NCBI GenBank assembly: GCA_963824705.1
Contig: CAWGQE010000003.1
Location: 1,302,001-1,366,000 of the forward strand
DNA: 64,000 nucleotides
Direction of reading: 5' to 3'
Source: VRUE01 sp963824705
GTDB taxonomy: Bacteria > Actinomycetota > Thermoleophilia > Solirubrobacterales > 70-9
In this document: positions 23,573 through 31,786 of the stretch, piece by piece
How the letters are laid out: each line of letters starts with the position of its first letter
How positions within the stretch are numbered: the first letter of the stretch is position 1
The notes under the pieces: generated by a model
Told to the model about the DNA's origin: nothing
The model's input: the letters and a program-made list of their open reading frames with translations, nothing else
Databases searched by the model: none
Made by a program: the position numbers and the translations under genes

Positions 23573-24243
23573 TAGGCCCTCCTTCCAAAGCGACGCCGCC
23601 GTAGCTCGAACTCGCGCAGCGACTCCTCGAATGCCTCGCGGTCGAAGTCCGGCCAGAGCTCGTCGCGGAAGACCAGCTCCGAGTAGGCGCACTGCCAGAG
23701 CAGGTAGTTGGAGATGCGCTGCTCGCCGCTGGTCCGGATCAAGAGGTCTGGGTCGTGCATCTCAGGCGCGTAGAGGTGTCGGCGGAACTCCTCCTCGGAG
23801 CTCCCTTTGAAGGTTCGCGCCGCATCGACGATCTCCGCCCGGCCGCCGTAGTTGAAGGCGACGAAGAGGACGATGCGATCGTTCGCCGCGGTCGTCTCTT
23901 CGGCCCACCGCATTCGCTCGACCAGCTCCTCGGCGACTCCCTCCCGGCGCCCGAGGAAGCGCATCCGCACCCCTTCCTCGTGCAGCTCGGGGGTTTCGGC
24001 GTCGATCCGCTCGCCGAACATCCGCATCAGACCCTCGACCTCCGCCGACGGCCGCGCCCAGTTCTCGGTCGAGAAAGAGAAGACGGTCAGCTCCTCGATG
24101 CCCAGGTCGACCGCGTCCCGCAGTCGCGCCTTGACGGTGTCGGCACCGGCCCGATGCCCATCGGCGACGGGAAGGCCGCGCTGCTCTGCCCAGCGCCCGT
24201 TGCCGTCAGTGATGATCGCGACGTACCGCGCGGAGGCGCTCAC
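23572..24243 (-). CDS. uppS: Isoprenyl transferase (undecaprenyl diphosphate synthase family)
   Basis: 223 residues. A cis-prenyltransferase that builds the C50-C55 lipid carrier for peptidoglycan. The diphosphate-binding motif is at the N-terminus: YVAIITDGNGRWAEQRGLP, with the catalytic Asp in ITDGNGRWA. Further blocks are GHRAGADTVKARLRD, LTVFSFSTENWARP and, near the end, DLLIRTSGEQRISNYLLWQ and YSELVFRDELWPDF. At 223 residues it is slightly short but complete. The ATG overlaps the frr stop by 4 nt. Exact chain length cannot be read. Confidence 0.95.
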   Translation of the reverse strand: MSASARYVAIITDGNGRWAEQRGLPVADGHRAGADTVKARLRDAVDLGIEELTVFSFSTENWARPSAEVEGLMRMFGERIDAETPELHEEGVRMRFLGRREGVAEELVERMRWAEETTAANDRIVLFVAFNYGGRAEIVDAARTFKGSSEEEFRRHLYAPEMHDPDLLIRTSGEQRISNYLLWQCAYSELVFRDELWPDFDREAFEESLREFELRRRRFGRRA

Positions 24244-24803
24244 ACCTCCAGGATCTCCTCTTCCTTCCCTTTCAAGAGGTCGTCGATCTCGGAGATCGCC
24301 TCGTCGGTCTGCTTCTGCAGCGCCGCCTCGGCGCGTCGCTCGTCGTCCTCGCCCGCTTCGCCCTCTTTTTTCAGATCGCGCAGGTCCTGCATCGTGTCGC
24401 GGCGGATGTTGCGGATCGCGACCCGTCCCTCCTCGGCGACTCCGTGGACGACCTTGACCATCTCGCGGCGGCGCTCCTCGGTCAGCTCGGGAATCTGCAG
24501 ACGGATCACGTTGCCATCGTTGCTCGGCGTGAGTCCCACGTCGGACTCCTGGATCGCCTTCTCGATCTCGCCCATCGATCCCTTGTCGAAGGGGGTGACG
24601 GTGAGCAGCCGCGCATCGGAGGTTGCGATGTTGGCCAGCTGCTTGAGCGGCGTCGGGGAGCCGTAATAGTCGACCGTGATCCGGTCCAAGAGGTGTGGCG
24701 AGGCACGCCCCGTGCGCACCGTGGCCAGCTCGCCGCGGCTCGATTCGACCGACTTCTGCATTCGCCCTTCGGCGTCCTTGAGCAACTCGTCGATCAGCTC
24801 CAC
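24240..24803 (-). CDS. frr: Ribosome recycling factor
   Basis: 187 residues, normal for the family. It splits the post-termination ribosome with EF-G. Typical pattern: MELIDELLKDAEGRMQKSVE, ELATVRTGRASPHLLDRITVDYYGSPTPLKQLANI, then a C-terminal helical arm with RDTMQDLRDLKKEGEAGEDDERRAEAALQKQTDEAI. It lies 19 nt after pyrH and overlaps uppS by 4 nt, the standard rpsB-tsf-pyrH-frr-uppS-cdsA order. Confidence 0.97.
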   Translation of the reverse strand: MELIDELLKDAEGRMQKSVESSRGELATVRTGRASPHLLDRITVDYYGSPTPLKQLANIATSDARLLTVTPFDKGSMGEIEKAIQESDVGLTPSNDGNVIRLQIPELTEERRREMVKVVHGVAEEGRVAIRNIRRDTMQDLRDLKKEGEAGEDDERRAEAALQKQTDEAISEIDDLLKGKEEEILEV

Positions 24804-24822
24804 TGCGTCCTCTCTCCGGTCC

Positions 24823-25545
24823 TCAGGCGTCGCTGGAGACCAGCGTGCCTACCCTCTCGCCGCCGACGATCCTATCTATGTTGGTCTCGTCGCCCATGTT
24901 GAAGACGTAGATCGGCAGGTCGTTGTCCATGCATAGCGACAGCGCGGTCGAGTCCATGACTTTGAGCCCGCGCTCGATCGCCTCACGGTGGCCGATCTCG
25001 GGGATGAACTTGGCGTCCGGGTTGATCGCCGGATCGGAGTCGTAGACCCCTTCGACCCCGTTCTTCGCCATCAGGATCGTTTCCGCGTGGATCTCCAGCG
25101 CGCGCAGCGCTGCCGCGGTGTCGGTGGTGAAGAACGGGTTGCCGGTGCCGGCGGCGAAGATCACCACGCGGCCCTTCTCGAGGTGGCGCATCGCGCGGCG
25201 GCGGATATAGGGCTCGGCGACCTCCTGGACGGCGATCGCCGACATCACCCGGGTGTGCTCGCCGATCTTCTCCAGCGCGTCCTGCAGCGTCAGCGCGTTG
25301 AGCACCGTCGCCAGCATGCCCATGTAGTCGCCGGTGGCGCGGTCCATCCCCGCCGCGGCCCCCTGCAGGCCGCGGTAGATGTTGCCGGCGCCGACCACGA
25401 TCGCCACCTCGACCCCCTGGGCGCGCACAGCCGCCACCTGGCGGGCGATCCGCTCCACCTCGGCGGCGTCGGTGCCATGGTCGCGCTCCCCCATCAGCGC
25501 CTCCCCCGAGAGCTTCAGGAGGATGCGGCTGAATTTAGAGCCCAT
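24823..25545 (-). CDS. pyrH: UMP kinase
   Basis: 240 residues from ATG 25545 (MGSKFSRILLKLSGEALMG). It phosphorylates UMP to UDP. The amino-acid-kinase fold is clear: LLKLSGEALMG, VAIVVGAGNIYRGLQGAAAGMDRATGDYMGMLATVLNAL, then GTGNPFFTTDTAAALRA and AKNGVEGVYDSDP. An in-frame extension to 25611 has no family sequence. It is separated from tsf by a 168-nt gap with a hairpin, so it may have its own promoter or partial termination upstream. Confidence 0.96.
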   Translation of the reverse strand: MGSKFSRILLKLSGEALMGERDHGTDAAEVERIARQVAAVRAQGVEVAIVVGAGNIYRGLQGAAAGMDRATGDYMGMLATVLNALTLQDALEKIGEHTRVMSAIAVQEVAEPYIRRRAMRHLEKGRVVIFAAGTGNPFFTTDTAAALRALEIHAETILMAKNGVEGVYDSDPAINPDAKFIPEIGHREAIERGLKVMDSTALSLCMDNDLPIYVFNMGDETNIDRIVGGERVGTLVSSDA

Positions 25546-25605
25546 CCGAAGACCCCCGCGCACGTCTGGCGGCGGCGGACGCTGCGCGGTGCGGCGTCCT
25601 CGGTC

Positions 25606-25630
25606 GGCCAAATAGCGGTGCTATTCGGCC
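25606..25630. repeat. Hairpin in the tsf-pyrH gap
   Basis: GGCCAAATAGC (25606-25616), loop GGT, GCTATTCGGCC (25620-25630): 11 bp with one mismatch. No T-tract follows in either direction. It may attenuate or partly end transcription between tsf and pyrH. The rest of the 168-nt gap (25546-25713) shows nothing else I recognise. Confidence 0.5.
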
Positions 25631-25713
25631 TCCCTGCGTCCTTGCCCCGCTTGGTCCGGCGCTCGCCAGCCGCGCACGCGGGTCTCCGGAAGGGCTCTTG
25701 GGCTCGGGCTTGT

Positions 25714-26319
25714 TCAATCGTCGCCGACGCGGAAGTAGGCGAAGCGCGCCACGCGGATGTTCTCGCCGGTCTTCGCGGCGAGCTCCTGGCGCAGCTCCTC
25801 GATCGACTTCGAGTCGTGCTTCTCGGCGTTGACGTGGGACTGGTCGAGCAGGGCCACTTCCTTCGCCCACTTGGCGAGCTGGCCCTCGACGATTTTCTCG
25901 ACGACGTTGTCCGGTTTGCCGTCCTCGCGCGCCTTCTCCTCGAAGACCCGCTTTTCGGCCTCTCGCTCATCGGCTGGGATCTCCTCGGAGGAGACGAACT
26001 TGGGGGCGGTCGCGGCGACATGCAGGGCGACCTCGTAGGCGAAGGCCCTGAAGTCCTCGTTGCGGGCGACGAAGTCGGTCTCGCACTGCACTTCGACCAT
26101 CGCCCCGACCTTGTCGTTGGCGTGGATGTAGGAGGAGACGACCCCCTCGCTGGTCCCGCGCCCTTCGCGCTTGGCGGCCGAAGCCTGGCCCTTCACCCGA
26201 AGGATCTCGATAGCCCGATCGACATCCCCCTCCGACTCCGAGAGCGCCGCTTTGCAATCCATCATCGCCGCACCGGTGCGGTCCCGCAGAGCTTTCACAT
26301 CGGCAGCGGTAACGCTCAT
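25714..26319 (-). CDS. tsf: Elongation factor Ts (short form)
   Basis: 201 residues, close to the short Thermus type and shorter than the roughly 270-300 residues of most bacteria. It recycles EF-Tu by nucleotide exchange. The N-terminal UBA-like domain is typical: VTAADVKALRDRTGAAMMDCKAALSE. The core has EGVVSSYIHANDKVGAMVEVQCETDFVARNEDF, where TDFVA contacts EF-Tu, and FAYEVALHVAATAP. The C-terminal part with LLDQSHVNAEK retains one subdomain. The start overlaps the rpsB stop by 4 nt. Confidence 0.96.
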   Translation of the reverse strand: MSVTAADVKALRDRTGAAMMDCKAALSESEGDVDRAIEILRVKGQASAAKREGRGTSEGVVSSYIHANDKVGAMVEVQCETDFVARNEDFRAFAYEVALHVAATAPKFVSSEEIPADEREAEKRVFEEKAREDGKPDNVVEKIVEGQLAKWAKEVALLDQSHVNAEKHDSKSIEELRQELAAKTGENIRVARFAYFRVGDD

Positions 26320-27452
26320 TTGGAATCTCCCTCTTTAGCAGCGGGAGCTTTCTCGGTGTCGGCTGGAGCCTTCTCCGTAGCTTTTTCGTCTGCCGGAGCG
26401 GGCGTAGGAGCTTTCTCTGGCGCCGGAGCGGCCGCCTCTTTGGCCGGAGCCTCAGCTTTTTTAGGCCCTCCACCCGTGGGTGGTGCGGGGTTGGGGGGGG
26501 TCGAGGACGGACCTTTTTGGTCCGCCCGCAGCGCCCCCCTGCCCGCGACAGGACCCGCGGCTGAGGCCCCCGAACCCTGGCCAGTCGGGGCCGGTTGAGC
26601 CGGCGGTGCTTCGGCAGCTTTTTTGGCGGCTGCTTCTTCAGCGAGTTTTTTCTCCGCCTCGAGCTTTTCGACCCGCTCTTTCTCTTCCTCCTCGCGTTTC
26701 TTGCGCTCTTCTTCCTCTTTTTTGCGGCGTTCCATTTCCTCCGCGATGCGCTTCTCCTCCTGGACGCGCCAGGCGCTGGAGCCCTCCTCGACCGCGCCAC
26801 CGATCGTGCCGATCACCAGATTGCAGGAACGGATCGCGTCGTCGTTGCCCGGGATCACGTAGTCGATCTGAGTCGGGTCGCAGTTGGTGTCGACCAGGCC
26901 GATGATCGGGATCCGCAGGCGGACTGCCTCGCGGACCGCGATCTCCTCGGTTTTCAGGTCGGTGACGAAAACAGCGTCGGGAAGGCGGTCCATGTCGCGG
27001 ACACCGCCGAGGTTGTACTCGAGCTTGGCGAGCTCGGCCTCCATCCCCATCCGCTCCTTGGTCGGCAGCAGGTCGAGTTTGCCCTCCTCCTGCCAGGTGG
27101 TCAGCTCGTGCAGACGCGAAATCCGCTGCGAGATCGTGTTGAAGTTGGTCAGCAGCCCGCCGAGCCAACGCTGGTTGACGTAGGGCATCTTGCAGCGTTC
27201 GGCCCATTCCTGGACCGGTCCGCGGGCCTGCTTCTTGGTGCCGACGAAGAGCACCGTGCCGCCGCCGCTGGCGAGCTCGCCGGAAAAGCGGCGCGCGTTC
27301 TCCAGCAGCGCCTCGGTCTGGATCAGGTCGATGATGTGAATCCCGTCCAGCTCGCCGAATATGTAGCGGCGCATGTTCGGGTTCCAGCGCCGCGTCTGGT
27401 GGCCGAAGTGGACTCCGGCCTCCAGCAGCTCTTTGAGGCCTGCCTCTGGCAT
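26316..27452 (-). CDS. rpsB: Ribosomal protein S2 with long C-terminal extension
   Basis: 378 residues, whereas S2 is usually about 230-260. Residues 1 to about 225 are a normal S2: LLEAGVHFGHQTRRWNPNM, GTVLFVGTKKQARGPVQEWAE, MPYVNQRWLGGLLTNF, PIIGLVDTNCDP and NLVIGTIGGAVEEG. A highly charged helix of about 50 residues follows, almost only Glu, Lys and Arg, likely a long single helix or coiled coil. The last 100 residues are Pro/Ala/Glu/Lys rich and probably disordered. RBS AAGGAG lies 11 nt before the ATG. First gene of the cluster running to the acyl-CoA synthetase gene. Confidence 0.95.
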   Translation of the reverse strand: MPEAGLKELLEAGVHFGHQTRRWNPNMRRYIFGELDGIHIIDLIQTEALLENARRFSGELASGGGTVLFVGTKKQARGPVQEWAERCKMPYVNQRWLGGLLTNFNTISQRISRLHELTTWQEEGKLDLLPTKERMGMEAELAKLEYNLGGVRDMDRLPDAVFVTDLKTEEIAVREAVRLRIPIIGLVDTNCDPTQIDYVIPGNDDAIRSCNLVIGTIGGAVEEGSSAWRVQEEKRIAEEMERRKKEEEERKKREEEEKERVEKLEAEKKLAEEAAAKKAAEAPPAQPAPTGQGSGASAAGPVAGRGALRADQKGPSSTPPNPAPPTGGGPKKAEAPAKEAAAPAPEKAPTPAPADEKATEKAPADTEKAPAAKEGDSK

Positions 27453-27571
27453 TGTCGAAAAGTCTCCTTGAGTTTTTGGGTGAAGCCCGGCGCCCTAGCC
27501 GGGGACTCGGCCGATTGAGGCGAAGTCAGGATCCGGGGCGGTTACGACGGGGGTCGGTTTAGAACGGAGGA

Positions 27572-27577
27572 ATTGTA
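27572..27577 (-). promoter_or_regulatory. Possible -10 element upstream of rpsB
   Basis: On the minus strand TACAAT lies about 120 nt before the rpsB ATG, in the only gap of this cluster's 5' end (27453-27592). It matches the -10 consensus in five of six positions. No good -35 at 17 nt was found. It would give a leader of about 110 nt; a self-binding S2 leader site is possible but I cannot outline its fold. Confidence 0.4.
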
Positions 27578-27592
27578 GTGGGGTACGCGTGG

Positions 27593-28270
27593 TCAGGCGG
27601 AGCGGGCAGCCGCGAGCGCCGCGCCGAGATCGTCCGGCAGCTCGGAGCTGAAACTCATCGCGTCGCCGCTTGCCGGGTGGGCGAAGGCGAGCCGGTGTGC
27701 GTGCAGGAACTGGCGCCCCAGGCCGTATTTCGCCTCGCCACCGTAGGTCGAGTCGCCGATCAGAGGGTGGCCGATGGCACCGAAATGCGCGCGGATCTGG
27801 TGCGTGCGCCCGGTCTCCAGCTTGACCTCAAGGTAGCTCTCGGCGGTGAGCAGCTCCAGCACCTCGAAATGGGTGCGCGCCTGCCGCGAGGCCGCGCCCG
27901 ATACGGCCATGCGGTGGCGCTGCCGCATGGCGCGGCCGATCGGCGCGTCGATCGTCCCCGTGCGCGAGCCGAGTCGACCGCCCGCCAGCGCCAGGTAGAC
28001 GCGTTCGACCTCGCGCCGGCGGACCTGCTCCTGCAGCGCGGCGTGGGTGGCGTCGTCGCGGGCGACGACGAGCAGGCCGCTGGTCTCCTTGTCGAGGCGG
28101 TGGACGATGCCGGGGCGCTCCGGGTCGGCGCCGCCGCCGAGGATCTCCGCCAGCTCGTCGACCAGGGTGAGGCCGGCGTGGGACGGGGCCGGGTGGACGA
28201 CCAGGCCGGCCGGCTTGTCGACCACCGCGAGGTGCTCGTCGAGGTGGACGACGCGCAGCCCCGAGGTCAT
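27593..28270 (-). CDS. RluD-type rRNA pseudouridine synthase
   Basis: 225 residues from ATG 28270. The catalytic motif GIVHRLDKETSGLLVVA (Asp in RLD) and the KPAGLVVHP opening are present, with GRTHQIRAHFGAIGHPLIGDSTYGG and LHAHRLAFAHP. It modifies uridines of ribosomal RNA. The S4 RNA-binding domain found at the N-terminus of RluD and RluC is missing; homology starts near residue 5. It overlaps lspA by 4 nt, a pairing common in bacteria. An in-frame extension to 28450 is antisense-like sequence within lspA and is not used. Confidence 0.92.
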   Translation of the reverse strand: MTSGLRVVHLDEHLAVVDKPAGLVVHPAPSHAGLTLVDELAEILGGGADPERPGIVHRLDKETSGLLVVARDDATHAALQEQVRRREVERVYLALAGGRLGSRTGTIDAPIGRAMRQRHRMAVSGAASRQARTHFEVLELLTAESYLEVKLETGRTHQIRAHFGAIGHPLIGDSTYGGEAKYGLGRQFLHAHRLAFAHPASGDAMSFSSELPDDLGAALAAARSA

Positions 28271-28725
28271 CCGTCGGCCTCGCCGACGTAGCAGAGCGCC
28301 AGCACGACGACGCCGAGCGTGATCGCGACGTCGGCCAGGTTGAAGGGAGGCCAGCCGAAGACGTCGACGTAGTCGGTGACGGCGCCGACGCGCACACGAT
28401 CGGCGAGGTTGCCGATCGCACCGCCGGCGAGCAGGCCAAAGGCGACCCACATCCAGGGGCGGGTCGGGTTGCGGGCGAAGAGGACACCGACGAAGATCAG
28501 CGCGACGACGGTGAGCGCGACCAGGGCCACGCCGCCGCCGCTGGCGAGCCCGAAGGCGACACCTTCGTTGTGAGTGAGAGTGAAGCCGAGCGGACCGAGT
28601 ACGTCGACGTGCTCGCCGGGGACCATGTTGGCCTCGATCAGCGCCTTGGCGACCTGATCGACGATTACGACGACGAGACAGAGCGCGCCGGCCTGGCGCC
28701 AGGCGCGGGCGCCGGCCGCGCTCAC
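28267..28725 (-). CDS. lspA: Lipoprotein signal peptidase
   Basis: 152 residues from GTG 28725, overlapping the yggT stop as GTGA. An aspartic membrane peptidase that cuts prolipoproteins after lipid attachment. Four hydrophobic helices are visible. The catalytic aspartates lie in IGNLADRVRVGAVTDYVDV and PPFNLADVAI; the earlier motifs VVDQVAKALIEANM and LTHNEGVAFGLASG are also intact. Expected target lipoproteins are not identified in this window. Confidence 0.93.
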   Translation of the reverse strand: MSAAGARAWRQAGALCLVVVIVDQVAKALIEANMVPGEHVDVLGPLGFTLTHNEGVAFGLASGGGVALVALTVVALIFVGVLFARNPTRPWMWVAFGLLAGGAIGNLADRVRVGAVTDYVDVFGWPPFNLADVAITLGVVVLALCYVGEADG

Positions 28726-29024
28726 CCGGCGATCAGGGCGACTACGAGCCCGCGCAGGATGTAGAGGACGATGATGCCGATCATCGGGCTGAGGTCGAGC
28801 CCGAAACCGCCACCGCCGATCGGCGGGATGATGCGGCGGAAGAGGTTGAGGTAGGGGTCGGTGGTCTCGACGATGAAGTCGAGCACGGCCCGCAGCGCCG
28901 GGTTGTAGGGCATGCGCGGTATCCACGACATCAGCACCCGGATCAGGATCAGGATGATGTAGACGAGGAAGAGCGCACCGACGTAGTCGGCGACATCGTC
29001 GCGAGCAAGCGCGAGCAGCATCAC
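28722..29024 (-). CDS. YggT-family membrane protein
   Basis: 100 residues with two hydrophobic helices (about 15-33 and 78-98) flanking a conserved middle: LMSWIPRMPYNPALRAVLDFIVETTDPYLNLFRRIIPP, which is the family hallmark. YggT proteins accompany sepF and proC in many Gram-positive genomes and are linked to cell division or envelope upkeep, without a defined reaction. It overlaps proC and lspA by 4 nt each, so all are one transcript. Confidence 0.88.
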   Translation of the reverse strand: MMLLALARDDVADYVGALFLVYIILILIRVLMSWIPRMPYNPALRAVLDFIVETTDPYLNLFRRIIPPIGGGGFGLDLSPMIGIIVLYILRGLVVALIAG

Positions 29025-29761
29025 CCCCGCATCCGCTCCAGAGAAGCCCTGACTGCGGCTTCAAATGCCTCTTTCGCCCCTTCGCGCTCAAGCGCTTCCA
29101 AACCCGCTTCCGTGCTGCCGCCGGGTGAAGTGACTGCGACCCGGAGCTCGGCGGGGCGTCGAATGCGCATCAGCGATCCGGTGCCCGCGGCGGCCTCGAT
29201 AACCAGCTTCTCGGCCAGCTTCCCCTCAAGGCCGGCGTCGATCCCGGCCTCAACGAGCGCCTCGGCCACCAAGGCGAAATACGCCGGGGAACAACCCATC
29301 AGCGCAGTGGCGACGTCGAATTGCGAATCGGGCAACTCGACGACAGACCCAAGAACGCCCAGCTTCTCTCGGACCTCCGGGCTGAACTCCCCCGCAGCGC
29401 AGAGGACGCCTCCGCTCACCTCCACCGCGAGATTAGGCATGACTCGTCCGACTTCGGCTTGGGGAAATGCGGCTTCAACTTTCTCCAGGGGCGTCGCTCC
29501 CAAGATCGAGATGACGGACTTTGCGCCCGCCAGTTCACCGGCCGCCTGCTGGAGGGCACCCGGCTTGACCGCAAGGAGCACGACATCGGACCGCTCCGCC
29601 AACTGCCCGTTGGACCCGACGGCCTCGCCGCCAAGATCCCCGGCCAGCTTGCGAGCCCTATCGGCGTCCGGATCGAAGAACAGCATCTCCTCCCACTGCC
29701 CGACCCAGCCTCTGGCAATAGCCGCAGCCATGTTTCCCGCTCCACAGAATCCAACGATCAT
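29021..29761 (-). CDS. proC: Pyrroline-5-carboxylate reductase
   Basis: 246 residues from ATG 29761. Last step of proline synthesis. The N-terminal NAD(P) fold MIVGFCGAGNMAAAIARGW is typical, then VVLLAVKPGALQQAAGEL, GRVMPNLAVEVSGGVLCAAG and MGCSPAYFALVAEALVEAGI. The C-terminal domain TGSLMRIRRPAELRVAVTSPGGSTEAGLEALE matches the family signature. A family B element lies directly upstream, leaving only 16 nt and no obvious Shine-Dalgarno. A longer in-frame start at 29800 would fall inside that element. Confidence 0.94.
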   Translation of the reverse strand: MIVGFCGAGNMAAAIARGWVGQWEEMLFFDPDADRARKLAGDLGGEAVGSNGQLAERSDVVLLAVKPGALQQAAGELAGAKSVISILGATPLEKVEAAFPQAEVGRVMPNLAVEVSGGVLCAAGEFSPEVREKLGVLGSVVELPDSQFDVATALMGCSPAYFALVAEALVEAGIDAGLEGKLAEKLVIEAAAGTGSLMRIRRPAELRVAVTSPGGSTEAGLEALEREGAKEAFEAAVRASLERMRG

Positions 29762-29777
29762 CAGCGGGGAGCCTAGT

Positions 29778-29882
29778 GGAGGGTTGGGCGTCCCTCTCAT
29801 GGAGGCTCAAGGACAGGCGACTGAACTCAGGCAGGCGAAACAGCTGCGCGACGGTCTCCAGGAGAGGGACGCCCAACCCTCC
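29778..29882 (+). repeat. Family B palindromic element, copy 1
   Basis: Arms 29778-29798 and 29862-29882 pair perfectly over 21 bp; the outer part GGAGGGTTGGGCG is unique to this copy, while the inner CCCTCTC / GAGAGGG is shared with copy 2. The core has GGCTC..GGACA.GCG, then CAGGCGA..AGCTGCGC and ACGGTCTC. It fills the gap between the sepF stop (29889) and the proC start (29761). Confidence 0.85.
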
Positions 29883-29888
29883 CAAGCA

Positions 29889-30425
29889 CTACGACTGGTT
29901 GAAGAACCCTTTGTCGAGCAACCGAGCCTTCTCCTCGGCGGAGACCTCGACGTTGCGCGGCGTGAGCAGGAAGATCTTCTCGGCGATTCGCTGCATGCCG
30001 CCATCGAGCGAGTAGGTGAGGCCGGAGCAGAAGTCGATCATCCGCTTGGAGAGCTCGTGGTCGGTCGTCTGCAGGTTGAGGATCACCGGAACCGACCGCT
30101 TGAACTGGTCGGCGACCTGCTGGGCGTCGTTGAAGTTGCGTGGGATGACGAGGTGGACTTTGACGTCGGAATCGTCGCCGACCGGCCGCAGGGTGCGGGT
30201 TCGCGAGGCCGAGATCGGCTCGTCGTCGGCGAAGATGTCGTCGATCTCGTCGCGGCGCGAGCGCCGTGAGGTCGGCAGGCGTCGTACCTGTCCCGATTCC
30301 CTCCGAGCCTCGATTTCCTCCTCTGAGGTCTCGGGGAAGTCTTCCTCGTACTCGAGGCCGTGCTCGTGCTCTTCCGCCAGCCCGAAATAGACCAGTGCTT
30401 TATGCCAGTTGTCGCGTAGTGCCAT
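29889..30425 (-). CDS. sepF: Cell division protein SepF
   Basis: 178 residues. A membrane anchor for FtsZ at the division ring. An N-terminal amphipathic start MALRDNWHKALVYFGL (membrane binding) leads to an acidic disordered linker (about 20-80), then the SepF domain: VHLVIPRNFNDAQQVADQFKRSVPVILNLQTTDHELSKRMIDFCSGLTYSLDGGMQRIAEKIFLLTP. The position between yggS and proC-yggT is the classical Gram-positive division cluster order. A 67-nt gap from yggS may hold its own promoter. Confidence 0.95.
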   Translation of the reverse strand: MALRDNWHKALVYFGLAEEHEHGLEYEEDFPETSEEEIEARRESGQVRRLPTSRRSRRDEIDDIFADDEPISASRTRTLRPVGDDSDVKVHLVIPRNFNDAQQVADQFKRSVPVILNLQTTDHELSKRMIDFCSGLTYSLDGGMQRIAEKIFLLTPRNVEVSAEEKARLLDKGFFNQS

Positions 30426-30469
30426 TGGTATCGGCGTCTTTCTGCTCTGAGCAGCCTATTCCTCCAGGA

Positions 30470-30475
30470 ATTATG
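30470..30475 (-). promoter_or_regulatory. Possible -10 element for sepF
   Basis: CATAAT on the minus strand, 45 nt before the sepF ATG, matches TATAAT in five of six positions. The upstream region gives only a weak -35. Between it and the ATG is a small hairpin CTGCTC-T-GAGCAG and no strong Shine-Dalgarno next to the start. Confidence 0.3.
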
Positions 30476-30492
30476 AAGGAGATCGCGCCATT

Positions 30493-31125
30493 TCACACAT
30501 AAAGGGCGGTGCCGAGGCGAATGATCGTCGCTCCCTCTTCTACCGCGACGGCCCAATCCTGGGAAGTGCCCATCGAGAGACGAGAGAGGCCGTGCTCCTC
30601 GGCGAGCTCGGCGAGCCGGGCGAAATGGGGGCGCGAGTCCTCCGGGTCGGTGCTGAACGGTGGCATCGTCATCAAGCCGGAAACCCGCACTGGGCAGCGC
30701 TCGATGAATCCGGTGAGATCTTGGGGTGAGACGCCGCCCTTGCCCTCCTCGCCGGCGACGTTGACCTCGACCAGGACCTCGGTTTGCGGATCGCCGTGGC
30801 GACCCAGCTGCTCTAGCGCCGACTCGGAGGCGACCGAGTGGATCAGTCGGCAGAGCGGCAGGATGCGCTTCACCTTGCGGCTCTGCAGGTTGCCGATGAA
30901 GTCCCAGGCGAACGCGTCCCCCCAGCGCTCGTGCTTTGCCTCCAGCTCCTGCTGGCGGTTCTCACCGACCAGCTCGACTCCCGCCTCGGCGAGTGCGCCC
31001 ATCTCCTCCAGTGGCACGTACTTGACCGCGGCGAGGATCTCTACCCCGTCGCCGGCGTGCTCGCGCACGCGGTCGAGGTTCGCGGCGATCTTGGCCGGCT
31101 CGAGCCCGTGGATCAGGCCGGGCAC
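30493..31125 (-). CDS. YggS-family PLP homeostasis protein
   Basis: 210 residues. A pyridoxal-phosphate-binding protein with an alanine-racemase-like barrel and no catalytic partner domain. The PLP lysine is in ILAAVKYVPLEEM (Lys at about residue 34). Other family blocks are GVELVGENRQQELEAK, WDFIGNLQSRKVKRILPL, VLVEVNVAGEEGKGGVSPQ and RLSMGTSQDWAVAVEEGATIIRLGTALYV. It is followed by sepF, as in many Gram-positives, and preceded by the laccase-domain gene with a one-base gap. Confidence 0.93.
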   Translation of the reverse strand: MPGLIHGLEPAKIAANLDRVREHAGDGVEILAAVKYVPLEEMGALAEAGVELVGENRQQELEAKHERWGDAFAWDFIGNLQSRKVKRILPLCRLIHSVASESALEQLGRHGDPQTEVLVEVNVAGEEGKGGVSPQDLTGFIERCPVRVSGLMTMPPFSTDPEDSRPHFARLAELAEEHGLSRLSMGTSQDWAVAVEEGATIIRLGTALYV

Positions 31126-31126
31126 G

Positions 31127-31786
31127 TCACTCTCCCCCGGTCTCTACCCAGGCCAGTCCGGCCTGGCGGCCGGGGCCGGCGTCGCGCCGATGGGAGAAGA
31201 AGAGGTCCCGCTCACAGTGGGTGCAGAGATCGGCGGACTCGACGTTCTCGACGCCGGCTCGCGCCAGCAGGCGCCGGGCCACCTCGGGCAGGTCGAGCAT
31301 CCGGCCCGTGGCGATTCCGTCCCCGAGGCCGGCGAATGCGTCAAGTACGTCGCCGCCGACCTCGTAGCAGCAGGGTCCGATTCCCGGCCCGATTGCGGCA
31401 TGGGTGGCGCCCACGGACTCGGTGCCGCGGGCGACGATGCCGGCGGCCAGGCCGCGCCAGCCGCAGTGGAGCATCGCGACGCCGCCCGGTCCCGCCACCC
31501 CGACCGGCAGGCAGTCGGCGGTGTACACGAGGCCGATCGGCCCGGTGGCGAGAATCACCTGTCCGTCGACCTCGGCGGTGTCGGTGGTTGCGACATCGTG
31601 GAACGCCAGCTCGGCGCCATGCACCTGTCGTCCGCTGACGATCTGGTCGGGGGAGATCCCCAGGGCGGTGGCCAGCGGCAGCCGATCCTCCTTGACCGAG
31701 CCGGCGGAGCGAGTCGAGAAGATCGCTCGCGCGCCGGGCAGCTCGGCCTCCAGCCAGCGAACCTCGCCTTTCTCGGCCCACTTCAT
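31127..31786 (-). CDS. YfiH/PgeF-family laccase-domain protein
   Basis: 219 residues from ATG 31786, overlapping the CCA-enzyme stop by 4 nt. The family has been described as polyphenol oxidase, purine nucleoside phosphorylase and, in E. coli, peptidoglycan editing factor. The histidine and cysteine metal site is visible: RQVHGAELAFHD, VYTADCLPVGV, MLHCGWRGLAAGIV and IGPGIGPCCYEVGGDV. CTHCERDLFFSHRRD near the end is also typical. Neighbours (murein and division genes such as sepF and yggS) fit a wall-related role, which is inference. Confidence 0.9.
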   Translation of the reverse strand: MKWAEKGEVRWLEAELPGARAIFSTRSAGSVKEDRLPLATALGISPDQIVSGRQVHGAELAFHDVATTDTAEVDGQVILATGPIGLVYTADCLPVGVAGPGGVAMLHCGWRGLAAGIVARGTESVGATHAAIGPGIGPCCYEVGGDVLDAFAGLGDGIATGRMLDLPEVARRLLARAGVENVESADLCTHCERDLFFSHRRDAGPGRQAGLAWVETGGE

